A stretch of DNA of 11,104 bases from Pseudomonadota bacterium (GCA_023435945.1 JAEZLB010000274.1:1-11104); one strand, 5' to 3'; counted from the first letter of the stretch, positions 1 through 7,732 are shown. The notes: generated by a model from the letters alone, not told the origin. Program-made: numbers and translations.

Positions 1-22
1 TTTTTATGGGAGGGAACCAGTC

Positions 23-2962
23 TCAATACAAAGGCGGACCTCGATAATCCTGATTGCGTTGTATGAGCAGGCTCTCGAACTCGTCAGCGGGCAGTGGCTG
101 AGAAAACAAGAATCCCTGACCGTAATCACAACCTGCAGCCTTCAGTATATCCATCTGATCCTGTGTTTCCACCCCCTCTGCAATGACCTTCAATCCGAGC
201 TTGTGGGCCATCGCAATCATGGATTCCGTTATCGAGCGGTTGCCGGGATTGCTGGCCATATCGCACACGAATGACTGATCTATCTTCAGATAGTCGATGG
301 AAAACTTCTGCAGGTATGCCATGGAAGAATAACCAGTGCCAAAATCATCGATAGCGACCTGAATGCCTGCATCCTTGTATTCCATGAGCTTGCTGGATAC
401 ATGGTCGGAAATATCCAGCAACAGGCCTTCGGTAATTTCGATGGCAATATGATCTGGTGATAGTTGCAGCTTCTTCAGATAACTCAACCACTTTTCCTGC
501 TCCTTGGAGCGAAACTGCAATGGCGACTTATTGACACTCACCTGCAACGGCAGGCCTAAAGTCATGCTCCATCGCTTTGCTGTATCGGCGGCGGTACGGA
601 ACACATAATCGCCGATGACACCGATCATTCCAGCCTCTTCTGCAATCGGGATGAAGGCCGCGGGATTCACGGCACCGAGCAGCGAATTATTCCAGCGCAC
701 CAGTGCTTCCGCCTTGATGATCTGACCTGTACTCAGATCGATTACGGGCTGGTACAACACATGAATCTCACCGGCATGTACCGCATGCCTCAACTCCTGC
801 AGCAGACGCAGGCGCCAGTGCGCCTTTTGATCCATCTCGCGCGTGAAGTAACTGAACTGGTTTTTCCCCGCGTTCTTTGCGGCATACATGGCCTGGTCCG
901 CTTTGCGAATCAGCTCTTCTGCACTGCTGGCGTCGTGGGGATAAACGGCAATGCCGATGCTCGCAGTAAGAAAAGCTTTCTCGCTGCCCATGGAGAATGG
1001 CACGGCCAGGATATCCAGAAGTTTCTGTACCAGCCTTTCAATATGATCCGTATTGTAGAGATCGCTGAATATGATGGTGAACTCGTCGCCACCCAGACGT
1101 GCCACCGTATCGGAATCGCGCACGCATTGCCTGATCCGGAGCGACGCCTGGTACAGCAATGCGTCCCCGGCATCGTGACCGAAAAAATCATTAACTTGCT
1201 TGAAACGATCCAGGTCGATGAACAGCAAGGCAAAAGTGCTATTCCTTCTCTGCGCATTAGCCACTTCATGAGCAAGCCGGTCACGAAAAAGACGGCGGTT
1301 CGGCAGGCCTGTCAAGGCATCAAAATTGGCCAGATGCCACATACGCTCATCCATTTCCTTACGCTGCGTAATATCTGCCATCAATCCCGTCATGCGCCAC
1401 GGCTCCCCGTCCCGTGAACGCTCCACCAGCACTCCGCGTGAATGTACCCATATCCACCGCCCACGCTTGCCTCTTATCCGGAATTCGCAGGAGTAGCAGA
1501 AGCTCTTTCCTTCGAGATGTTCGTGCAAGGTCGCCAATACCCGCTCACGGTCATTCGGATGCAGGCGAGATATCCAGAACTCCCTGCCAGATTGAAGCTC
1601 TTCCAATGAATAGCCCGTGATTTCACATATGCGTTCAGAATAGCTGGTGATATTGGCACGCAGATCCCAGTCCCAGAAACCTTCCCCCGATCCTTCTATC
1701 GCAAGTTTCAAGCGCTCATTGATGATATGCATATGCTCCTGCGAGCGCTTCCGGTCGCTGACATCCCTCAGCAGTATCTGCATGGCCGGCCTCCCATCCC
1801 AATTCACTCTGCCGGCGGTCATCTGTACGATGACGGGCGATCCGTCCACTCTGCGCCAGCACTGCTCGACGAGTTGAATGGGCACGGCATCAGACTCTGA
1901 GTCATCGAGAGGAGCAAGAGCTTCACAGGATTCCGGATCGATCAGTTCATAAAGCGTCCGGTCTATCAGAGCCTGTTCATCATCGGCACCGAGGATGCGT
2001 GCAGCGCCACGATTTGCATAGACAAATCGCTCTTCCACCTTGACCAGAATGCCATCGGAACTCAGTTGGGTTAGAAGGCGGAACCGCTCTTCGCTCGACT
2101 GCAAGGCATGTTCTGCAGCCTTTTGACGCGATATGTCCCTGAACAGTACGCCTATGCACCAGCTCCCTGGCACACCTATGCGAACCACCAGTCCCTCGAA
2201 CCACCTGCCCAGACATGCCGACTCTTCCACGAACCGAGCAGGCTTGCCGGTCATAGCAACCTGCGCGAACAGATGCAGAAATTGGTGGTTCCGGCTGGGG
2301 ACGAGCTCTTTAAATGTTTTGCCGATTACATTTTTCAAGCCGCTTTGCTTTTCGAAGGCGGCGTTGGCTTCCAGATAACGCCAATCGCAGGCTTTCCCTT
2401 TTTCATCCCGCAGAATCTCACAAATGCAGAAACCCTCCTCCATCCATTCCTGGAGCGTTTGATAGGTGCACTTAAGATGCTGCTCGGCGAGGTATTCAGG
2501 AGTGATGGCGGCCCCTAATGCCAGGACACCTTGTATGCCTTCTTCATCTTCGACAGGACTCAACCCATAGGTCCATGATATCGAGGAAAGCCTTCCTTTA
2601 TGCATGATGGGAATGGGTCTGTTCTGATGCCAGCTTGCCTTCCCGCCTGCCAGCACTGCGCGTACTTCCGGCGCCATGACTTTCCAGCTCACCTCCCAGC
2701 CGCTCCCGCCGCACTGTCCCAACGTGGGTGCAGCCGAGTCCGCGCCCAGACACCGTCTGAAGGCATCGTTATAAAACTGGATAAGCTGTGGCCCCCACCA
2801 CAGGAACATGGGACAACTACTGTGCATTAGCAGGCGCAGGGTAGTCTTCAGCACGGTCGGCCACATCTCAACCGGCCCGAGCGGGGTCTGCGACCAGTCC
2901 AGCTCACGTATCGCCGCTCCCGTTTCTCCGCTGTTGGAAAGAAAACTGCGTTCCGCATCCAT
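23..2962 (-). CDS. Multi-PAS diguanylate cyclase/phosphodiesterase (PAS-PAS-PAS-PAS-GGDEF-EAL)
   Basis: Predicted to make and/or break cyclic-di-GMP in response to signals sensed by PAS domains. Numbered from the ATG at 2962 (979 residues). The N-terminal PAS (about 18-153) has the DWSxTPLGPxxxWP and FLWWGP...YNDAF signatures common in sensor kinases. Further PAS units lie at about 165-281, 289-405 and 415-533. The GGDEF domain (about 541-703) has DALTGLPNR, an intact GGDEF (624-628) and an I-site RxxD (R615/D618), implying product inhibition. The EAL domain (about 718-963) keeps EAL (752-754), N811, the E842 region, DD 872-873 in DDFGTGYSS, K893, E929 and Q949, so phosphodiesterase activity is plausible. 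The ATG at 2962 was chosen because SFLxxxGExGAxIRxxDW is the usual N-terminus of this PAS type. The frame stays open to a TTG at 3103 and adds a hydrophobic stretch, so a membrane-anchored longer form is possible. Family certain; start and net activity uncertain. Confidence 0.93.
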   Translation of the reverse strand: MDAERSFLSNSGETGAAIRELDWSQTPLGPVEMWPTVLKTTLRLLMHSSCPMFLWWGPQLIQFYNDAFRRCLGADSAAPTLGQCGGSGWEVSWKVMAPEVRAVLAGGKASWHQNRPIPIMHKGRLSSISWTYGLSPVEDEEGIQGVLALGAAITPEYLAEQHLKCTYQTLQEWMEEGFCICEILRDEKGKACDWRYLEANAAFEKQSGLKNVIGKTFKELVPSRNHQFLHLFAQVAMTGKPARFVEESACLGRWFEGLVVRIGVPGSWCIGVLFRDISRQKAAEHALQSSEERFRLLTQLSSDGILVKVEERFVYANRGAARILGADDEQALIDRTLYELIDPESCEALAPLDDSESDAVPIQLVEQCWRRVDGSPVIVQMTAGRVNWDGRPAMQILLRDVSDRKRSQEHMHIINERLKLAIEGSGEGFWDWDLRANITSYSERICEITGYSLEELQSGREFWISRLHPNDRERVLATLHEHLEGKSFCYSCEFRIRGKRGRWIWVHSRGVLVERSRDGEPWRMTGLMADITQRKEMDERMWHLANFDALTGLPNRRLFRDRLAHEVANAQRRNSTFALLFIDLDRFKQVNDFFGHDAGDALLYQASLRIRQCVRDSDTVARLGGDEFTIIFSDLYNTDHIERLVQKLLDILAVPFSMGSEKAFLTASIGIAVYPHDASSAEELIRKADQAMYAAKNAGKNQFSYFTREMDQKAHWRLRLLQELRHAVHAGEIHVLYQPVIDLSTGQIIKAEALVRWNNSLLGAVNPAAFIPIAEEAGMIGVIGDYVFRTAADTAKRWSMTLGLPLQVSVNKSPLQFRSKEQEKWLSYLKKLQLSPDHIAIEITEGLLLDISDHVSSKLMEYKDAGIQVAIDDFGTGYSSMAYLQKFSIDYLKIDQSFVCDMASNPGNRSITESMIAMAHKLGLKVIAEGVETQDQMDILKAAGCDYGQGFLFSQPLPADEFESLLIQRNQDYRGPPLY

Positions 2963-3103
2963 GGCGCCCGTCATAGCTCCCAAGTTGAACAGAGTGGTAA
3001 GAATCACGATTGCTTGGTCAGTGACCGCCAGCGGCGCCTGAATCAACGCGACCAGAAGATTGAGCGTCACGATCCCTGTGATGAAGGCAGCGCGGCTATG
3101 CAA

Positions 3104-3635
3104 TGATGGCCGAACCCCAATATCTCATAAGCAATACAATCTCACACATGAGACAGCACCATCCTAATCTGCGTTCCTTTCCAGATAGGTAACTTTGTGT
3201 AATAAGGGTTAATGATGGCTATCGCACGTGAAAATGCCACTTGTCTTCAAACAGACCACTTCTCTAATGACGCGAACTGCGGTCATGCAAACTGTCCGGG
3301 AAATCCGCTTAAGGAGAACGGCAATCCGTAACCTCGCCAGCACAATAAATCTTTCGGCACCTTGGAATAAGTGAGACCGGCTCACCTGAACTGCGCCCTG
3401 CACTGGTCGCACGCTGCTTCAGGCCTGCCAGCCATTTGACGACTTACGCAATCTTCGAGGAGAGTGATAGAGAGTTATGGTTTCCCCCCGAATGGGCCGG
3501 CATTGTGCGTACCGGTGAGTCGATTCACATTGCAGGGGGAAAATGGCAGTAATTCGCTTGAGCCCAAATGGCGGGCGAAACTATTCCTGTTACAGGGAGC
3601 ATCCTGCCAAAGGAAAGCACCAGCCCGTCATGGGT
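3104..3635. other. Gene-poor stretch between the GGDEF-EAL and SulP genes
   Basis: No gene can be supported here. The left end should hold the promoter of the GGDEF-EAL gene. A small inverted repeat TCTCA-CACA-TGAGA lies at 3140-3153, with a third copy of the arm (TCTCAT) at 3123-3128. On the plus strand a 67-codon frame without ATG runs from 3349 to a TAA at 3550-3552; its end reads as plausible protein (FEESDRELWFPPEWAG, then RTGESIHIAGGKWQ), but no ribosome binding site or good start is visible. A perfect 11-base palindrome CCTGTTACAGG lies at 3586-3596, just downstream of the SulP stop codon. The stretch could hold a decayed gene. Confidence 0.4.
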
Positions 3636-5351
3636 TCATGATGGCGAGGAAGCGTGCAGTGCATCGGAGAATGATACAGGCTGCCGCAACGCAGTAATTG
3701 CCAGCCTGTCGGTAGGATAAAAACAGGAGCGGCCCAACTTGTCGATGGTACCGGCCCGGTCCAGTACATCCCAGACCTGTTTTTTTACCGCACTCACATG
3801 AAGCGTTATGCCTTCGTTCTTCAGGGTGGTGTAGAGCGACTCCATCGCCTCTACGCCGCTCGCATCGATCTCGTTGATACCATTGGCGCACAACAGCACC
3901 CGGCGTACCTCAGGACGATCAACGCGGGCTGCACCGATGAATCGCTCCAGTGTCGCTCCTGTCAGGAAATCCAGCGCCGAATCCATGCGTACCGCCAGAA
4001 TATCCGGTGCCACAGGTGCCAGGTCGAAACGCTGGCGGTCTCGCATGGTTCCATCGGCATGCTCGGCGACTTCAATAACACGAGGGCGAGTGTGACGATA
4101 GAGGAAAAGTGCCATGGTTATGCCTACCCCTGTAAACACGCCCAGATGCAAACGCGGCATGAATATCAAGGTCGCCATCAGCGTGATGACAGCGACCCAG
4201 CCATCGCCTTTCGAAATGACATATATGCGCCTGAATGCCAGTGGCTCAATGAGCTTTAGCACGGGCACGATAATCAGTGCGGCCAGCACCGAATACGGCA
4301 GATAGGCCAGCACCCCGGTCAGAAACAGCAGGCTGAACAGCACGCACAATACGGACACCAGGTTTGCCCACACCGTCTGCGCTCCTGCGTACAAATTCAA
4401 AGCAGAACGCGAGAATGAACCGCTGACGGGGAAGGCTCCACACAAGCCACTGCTTATCTTTGCCATCCCCTGGCCGATCAACTCCTGGTTCTCATCCCAG
4501 ATCTCATTACGCCTGCGCGCCAATACACGTGCGCTTGACATGGCTTCGGTAAAACTGAGCAGCGCCAGGATCAATGCAGCCGGCAACAATTCACGATGGG
4601 CGTCCAGACTGATCGATGGCGGCAAGGAAAAATCCGGCAGACTCTGCGGCAAGGTGCCGACCACGCGCGCGCCAAAAGAGGCATAGTCCACTGCCCAGCT
4701 CGCACTGATGCCCAGCGCCGTGACCATCAGTGCCCCGGGAAGTCGCGGCAGGAAACGCTGAAAAAGCAGCAGCAATATCAGGGCCGCCAATCCGAATGTC
4801 ATGGTAAGGGCCTGACCTGAAGAGGGGGCGATCAGGCTGGTGATTCCCTGCTGCCAGCCGGCTGACATATCCAGGCCCAGCAGATGCGGTAACTGGGAAA
4901 AGATAATAATGACGGCCGCCGCATTGATAAAACCGGTCACCACCGGCTGCGAAACGAAATACGTGATCTTGCCGGTCTTGAATACACCCAGCAGCAGCTG
5001 GATCAGGCCGGCATACAGCGCCAGCCAGATAGCCAATGTCACCCAGTTATCGGTACCCGGAATAGCAAACGCCCCCAGCGAACCAAACACAAGGATGCTG
5101 GACAAGGCCGTAGGACCTACGGCAAGCAGAGCGGACGATCCCCACAGCATGCCGACGACTCCTGGCAGAAGTGCGGCATACATCCCCGTCTGCAAGGGCA
5201 TGCCTGCCAGTGCCGCATAGGCAAGGGCCTGGGGCACCAATACCAGCCCAACGGTGATACCCGCGAGCACGTCCTGGCTCAGCGTTGCCCTGTCGGGCCG
5301 CTTCCAATTCAAAAAAGGGAAAAAGCGGGCAAGCTTGGGAGAGACGTCCAT
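3636..5351 (-). CDS. SulP-family anion transporter with C-terminal STAS domain
   Basis: Inner-membrane transporter of the SLC26/SulP family, expected to carry sulfate, bicarbonate or another small anion. The protein is 571 residues from the ATG at 5351. A TTG three codons upstream is also possible; neither start has a clear Shine-Dalgarno sequence. The N-terminal SulP signature is present at about 27-66 (SQDVLAGITVGLVLVPQALA, then YAALAGMPLQTGMYAALLP). About a dozen hydrophobic segments follow, up to about residue 418. The conserved GAFPVSGSFSRSALN motif is near 305-319. The cytoplasmic STAS domain (about 447-557) contains NGINEIDASG, whose DxSG matches the nucleotide-binding/phosphorylation loop of anti-sigma-factor antagonists. 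Length is normal for bacterial SulP-STAS proteins. It is divergent from the CorA-like gene, with no carbonic anhydrase or sulfate assimilation gene beside it, so the substrate cannot be assigned. Confidence 0.93.
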   Translation of the reverse strand: MDVSPKLARFFPFLNWKRPDRATLSQDVLAGITVGLVLVPQALAYAALAGMPLQTGMYAALLPGVVGMLWGSSALLAVGPTALSSILVFGSLGAFAIPGTDNWVTLAIWLALYAGLIQLLLGVFKTGKITYFVSQPVVTGFINAAAVIIIFSQLPHLLGLDMSAGWQQGITSLIAPSSGQALTMTFGLAALILLLLFQRFLPRLPGALMVTALGISASWAVDYASFGARVVGTLPQSLPDFSLPPSISLDAHRELLPAALILALLSFTEAMSSARVLARRRNEIWDENQELIGQGMAKISSGLCGAFPVSGSFSRSALNLYAGAQTVWANLVSVLCVLFSLLFLTGVLAYLPYSVLAALIIVPVLKLIEPLAFRRIYVISKGDGWVAVITLMATLIFMPRLHLGVFTGVGITMALFLYRHTRPRVIEVAEHADGTMRDRQRFDLAPVAPDILAVRMDSALDFLTGATLERFIGAARVDRPEVRRVLLCANGINEIDASGVEAMESLYTTLKNEGITLHVSAVKKQVWDVLDRAGTIDKLGRSCFYPTDRLAITALRQPVSFSDALHASSPS

Positions 5352-5551
5352 GCGGGGCAAACCATCATTAATTCAAACCAGGCACCGTTAGCCAGGCAAG
5401 AGGGTAACATGCCAATCATGCAATGCCTATGTTCCCAGCTCCACTGGGGCACGGCACAGACATCATACGATACTGGCCTGCCTTCGCAACTGCAGGCACA
5501 ATACACGTGACACCTGCATCGTCCCAGATATACGTGATACTTCGGAAAGAC
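5352..5551. promoter_or_regulatory. Divergent intergenic region between the SulP and CorA-like genes
   Basis: About 200 bases that must hold the promoters of both divergent transporter genes. I see no convincing -35/-10 pair. Two copies of a similar element occur on the plus strand, ACGTGACAC near 5505 and ACGTGATAC near 5532, and an imperfect inverted repeat TGCCT...AGGCA lies near 5478-5497. No M-box (magnesium) riboswitch architecture is recognisable. The CorA frame is open upstream to 5423, but those residues do not resemble CorA and the region is better read as untranslated. Confidence 0.4.
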
Positions 5552-6541
5552 ATGAACGCATCCAATCCCATCATCAACTGTACTGCTTACAAGCAGGGTA
5601 AGAAGCTGAGCAACGTCGGACTGGAGGACATCACTCAAGTCCTGCAGGACAAGGATACATTTGTATGGGTAGGGCTGCTCGAACCGGACCACGATATGCT
5701 GAAAAGGCTGCAGGAGTTATTCGGTTTGCATGAGCTCGCGATCGAAGATGCCAGCAAGGCCCACCAGCGTCCCAAGCTGGAAGAATATGGGGATACCTTA
5801 TTCATCGTGCTGCATACCGCCACACCGGGGGACCACGAGCATCAAACCATAGCGTTCGGCGAAACCCATGTCTTCATGGGACCTCGTTTTCTGGTCACTA
5901 TCCGCCATGGCAGCACTATCGGCTACAGCAAGGTCAGGGTGAGGGCAGAGACCACGCCGGACAGACTGGCACGCGGCCCCGGCTTTGTGCTTTACACCAT
6001 CGTCGATTTCATCGTCGATCAGTATCAGGTCTGCATGGATGGCTTGCAAGAGCGCTTCCGTCAGCTCGAACAGCAATTGTTCACGCCCAACCCACATGTA
6101 GATCATCTTCAGGATTTCTATCATCTGAAGAATGAACTGATGACCTTGCAGGCTGCTGCCACGCCGCTTAGTGAAGTCTGTACCCAAGTGGTACGTTTTC
6201 ATAGCGGCATCGTGCATAAGGAAAGTCACGTGTACTACCGCGATGTGCTGGACCATGTTGCGCGCGTCACCCAGGCGGCCGACCGCATGCGTGAAATGAT
6301 CAACGCCGCCATGCAGGTAGCGTTGGCCCAGGTCACGATACGTCAGAATGAAGTGGTAAAGCGGCTTGCGGGCTGGGGGGCGTTACTGGCCGTACCCACG
6401 GTGGTATTCAGCCTGTACGGCATGAACTTCGACTATATGCCTGAATTGCACTGGCGCGGCAGTTATCCCGTTTTACTGGGAGGCGTTACTGCCGTGTGCT
6501 TTCTTCTATACCGCCGCTTGAAGCGGGCACGCTGGTTATGA
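5552..6541 (+). CDS. corA: CorA-family magnesium/divalent metal ion transporter
   Basis: Inner-membrane pentameric channel of the CorA family for Mg2+ and possibly Co2+/Ni2+. The protein is 329 residues from the ATG at 5552, chosen because GGAAAG precedes it at 5544-5549 and CorA-like sequence begins here. A large N-terminal cytoplasmic domain (about 1-240) includes the typical FGLHELAIEDASKAHQRPKL stretch and the EYGDTLFIVLHT strand. The long helix (about 150-270) leads into TM1 (about 273-290). The signature YGMNF is intact at 289-293, followed by MPEL and TM2 (about 304-321), with a short basic tail KRARWL. Length matches compact CorA proteins. Substrate within the CorA/ZntB group is inferred from GMN and family membership only. 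It stands alone on this strand and ends in a hairpin convergent with the small gene downstream. Confidence 0.93.
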   Translation: MNASNPIINCTAYKQGKKLSNVGLEDITQVLQDKDTFVWVGLLEPDHDMLKRLQELFGLHELAIEDASKAHQRPKLEEYGDTLFIVLHTATPGDHEHQTIAFGETHVFMGPRFLVTIRHGSTIGYSKVRVRAETTPDRLARGPGFVLYTIVDFIVDQYQVCMDGLQERFRQLEQQLFTPNPHVDHLQDFYHLKNELMTLQAAATPLSEVCTQVVRFHSGIVHKESHVYYRDVLDHVARVTQAADRMREMINAAMQVALAQVTIRQNEVVKRLAGWGALLAVPTVVFSLYGMNFDYMPELHWRGSYPVLLGGVTAVCFLLYRRLKRARWL

Positions 6542-6556
6542 AAGGCCAGCGTGCCC
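6525..6556. terminator. Hairpin spanning the corA stop codon
   Basis: A perfect 11-bp inverted repeat: GGGCACGCTGG at 6525-6535 and CCAGCGTGCCC at 6546-6556, with a 10-base loop that contains the TGA stop (6539-6541). The left arm encodes the last residues of the CorA-like protein. No clear U-tract follows on either strand, so it may act as an mRNA 3' stabiliser or weak bidirectional terminator between the two convergent genes rather than as a classical intrinsic terminator. Confidence 0.6.
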
Positions 6557-6590
6557 TATGCTTAATGCAGCTTACATTTTCTAAGCCGCC

Positions 6591-6815
6591 TTATATGCCG
6601 TAGCGCTGGCCCAGTAACTGTTGGGCCATGGCCTGGGTGGCTGCGATGGTGTCACTTCCTTCCGGATGATGAAATACCACAGTGTGGCGGGAATTGATTT
6701 TATCTGCATCATCCAGATCGCATACGTGGATGGTGGCCATCAGTGTATTGTGTGCAATGCTTTCAATGCTTGCCTGGGCTTTCCACAAGCCCACCTTCCA
6801 ATTTAATACCGTCAT
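6591..6815 (-). CDS. Small conserved-looking hypothetical protein (74 aa)
   Basis: I do not recognise a named family. The ATG at 6815 is supported by a good Shine-Dalgarno AGGTAGG (plus-strand 6821-6827) five bases upstream, with an AT-rich region (TTATAAC) behind it. The 74-residue protein has no signal peptide or membrane segment. Alternating residues suggest beta strands in the first two thirds (ATIHVCDLDD, SRHTVVFHHP). A helix follows at the C-terminus (TIAATQAMAQQLLGQRYGI). It is probably a small soluble alpha/beta protein. It converges with the CorA-like gene, their stops about 50 bases apart, and lies downstream of the cold-shock gene on the same strand but too far away for a tight operon. 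Coding status is inferred from the ribosome binding site and protein-like composition. Confidence 0.65.
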   Translation of the reverse strand: MTVLNWKVGLWKAQASIESIAHNTLMATIHVCDLDDADKINSRHTVVFHHPEGSDTIAATQAMAQQLLGQRYGI

Positions 6816-7171
6816 TTTTTCCTACCTTTTTCTTGTTATAAATTATCTCTCGTATCCGTTCTCGTCCGGCACACGGAAGGCAATACATTAATCTTGTCGC
6901 AATCGGAGGCGTTGATTTCCCTCAGTGGCCCATCGGGTAGTGGCTCTCTTCGCACTTTTAGTCTGGGGCGACTTACAACGCCGACCCCACGCCAAGTCCT
7001 TCATCACCTTATAGGACGCATGTTCTGATGCTTGGAGGCCTTCGTTTAGCCATCGTTTAGGCAAAACAAAGACCTCCAACGTTGCAGCTGGAAGAGCGTG
7101 ATTCAGCAGAAATAGAAGCTTCATCGAGCGGCAGAGTTTATATAAACCGTCGCTCTCTTAAGCATTCAGGC
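6816..7171. other. Gene-poor stretch downstream of the cold-shock gene
   Basis: About 350 bases with no well-supported gene. A 78-codon minus-strand frame (7124 to 6888) has no Shine-Dalgarno and an odd composition with an Arg/Lys-rich C-terminal half, so I do not call it. Its segment LEVFVLPKRW recalls the VLPKRW...ER block near the C-terminus of IS5-type transposases, but the following residues do not continue the match. A palindrome GTTTATATAAAC (7136-7147) flanked by GAGCG (7126-7130) and CGCTC (7151-7155) could fold as a stem-loop just past the cold-shock stop codon. The left end carries the upstream region of the 74-residue gene. The stretch may be decayed mobile DNA or a long 3' untranslated region. 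Confidence 0.4.
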
Positions 7172-7375
7172 TTATTGCGGCTGAATATTGGACGCTAGTT
7201 TCCCTTTGGGTCCTTGGGTGATTTCGAAACTGACTCGCTGCCCTTCCTTGAGCGATTTGAAACCGCCGGACTGGATGGCTGAAAAATGCGCAAAGATATC
7301 TTCTGTTCCGTCATCGGGAGCAATAAAACCAAAACCTTTGCTGTCATTGAACCACTTCACTACGCCTGTTGCCAT
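7172..7375 (-). CDS. Cold-shock protein, CspA family
   Basis: A single cold-shock domain of 67 residues, the normal length, predicted to bind single-stranded RNA/DNA in the cytoplasm as an RNA chaperone. RNP1 is present as KGFGFI (13-18) and RNP2 as DIFAHF (26-31). The N-terminal GVVKWFN and C-terminal [13 protein letters not shown] are typical. The start is fixed by the conserved [10 protein letters not shown] opening and by GGAAGT (plus-strand 7381-7386) five bases upstream. Which paralogue (CspA, CspD or other) cannot be told from sequence alone. A long A/T-rich leader with a small hairpin lies upstream, as is usual for csp genes, so post-transcriptional temperature control is plausible. 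Confidence 0.95.
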   Translation of the reverse strand: MATGVVKWFNDSKGFGFIAPDDGTEDIFAHFSAIQSGGFKSLKEGQRVSFEITQGPKGKLASNIQPQ

Positions 7376-7622
7376 GATGCACTTCCATTCAAGAGGTAGA
7401 CCATCTTACTGACGCTCCCTGCATCCAGTTTAATCATCCTTTTTCATCAAGGAAAAACCATCTCTCATGTTCAAGGAGCTTGCCCTATCGACAAAAACGC
7501 GCCGGGAAGGTTCGATAATTTTTCAAATCGGATTTTTGTTCCTCTCAGGATGGGGATAAACAAAGTCATGTCCTTACAATTTTCTTTTTCTCCCCCTCGC
7601 CTCTTATCTATTCCCCGGGGCT

Positions 7623-7651
7623 GGAATAAAAGAAGGAAAAAGACAGTCTGA
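7623..7651 (+). promoter_or_regulatory. Possible ECF (sigma-E-like) promoter
   Basis: GGAATAA at 7623-7629, then a 16-base spacer, then GTCTGA at 7646-7651. This resembles the envelope-stress sigma-E layout (GGAACTT, about 16 bases, TCTGA/TCTAA). The -10 part is good; the -35 part keeps only GGAA. It lies about 90 bases upstream of a gene for a secreted protein, a sensible target for an envelope-stress factor. It is a pattern match by eye only. Confidence 0.3.
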
Positions 7652-7724
7652 AGAAAACCAGCCACTGCTTGATCTATGCAGGGAAAGCGGTATGCGAATT
7701 GCTTCTGCGTGCCCGCTTCAACTC

Positions 7725-7732
7725 AAAAGGAG
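7725..7732 (+). promoter_or_regulatory. Strong Shine-Dalgarno that fixes the secreted-protein start
   Basis: AAAAGGAG six bases before the ATG at 7739. It supports this start over the in-frame ATG at 7676, which would put non-signal-like residues before the signal peptide. Confidence 0.85.

Noticed and set aside
761..1417. A 218-codon plus-strand frame inside the GGDEF-EAL gene.
   Set aside because: It lies opposite the conserved GGDEF/EAL coding sequence, has no domain or ribosome binding site, and is an antisense shadow.
2108..2518. A 136-codon plus-strand frame opposite the PAS region.
   Set aside because: Antisense to clear PAS coding sequence with no protein-like features of its own.
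3544..3558. A sigma-54-like promoter (TGGCAG...CGCT) on the plus strand.
   Set aside because: The GG-to-GC spacing is one base short of the required 10, and no gene follows on that strand.
3798..4259. Plus-strand frames opposite the SulP gene (also 4840-5220).
   Set aside because: They mirror the STAS and membrane-domain codons and show no recognisable domain.
5423..5551. N-terminal extension of the CorA-like protein by 43 residues.
   Set aside because: The added residues do not resemble CorA, and GGAAAG precedes the internal ATG at 5552.
5352..5551. A magnesium riboswitch upstream of corA.
   Set aside because: The region is short and lacks the stacked helices of an M-box or the mgtA-type leader.
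5798..6256. A 152-codon minus-strand frame within corA.
   Set aside because: Antisense to well-conserved CorA coding sequence.
7471..7665. A 64-codon minus-strand frame upstream of csp.
   Set aside because: No ribosome binding site, odd composition, and it covers a likely regulatory region.
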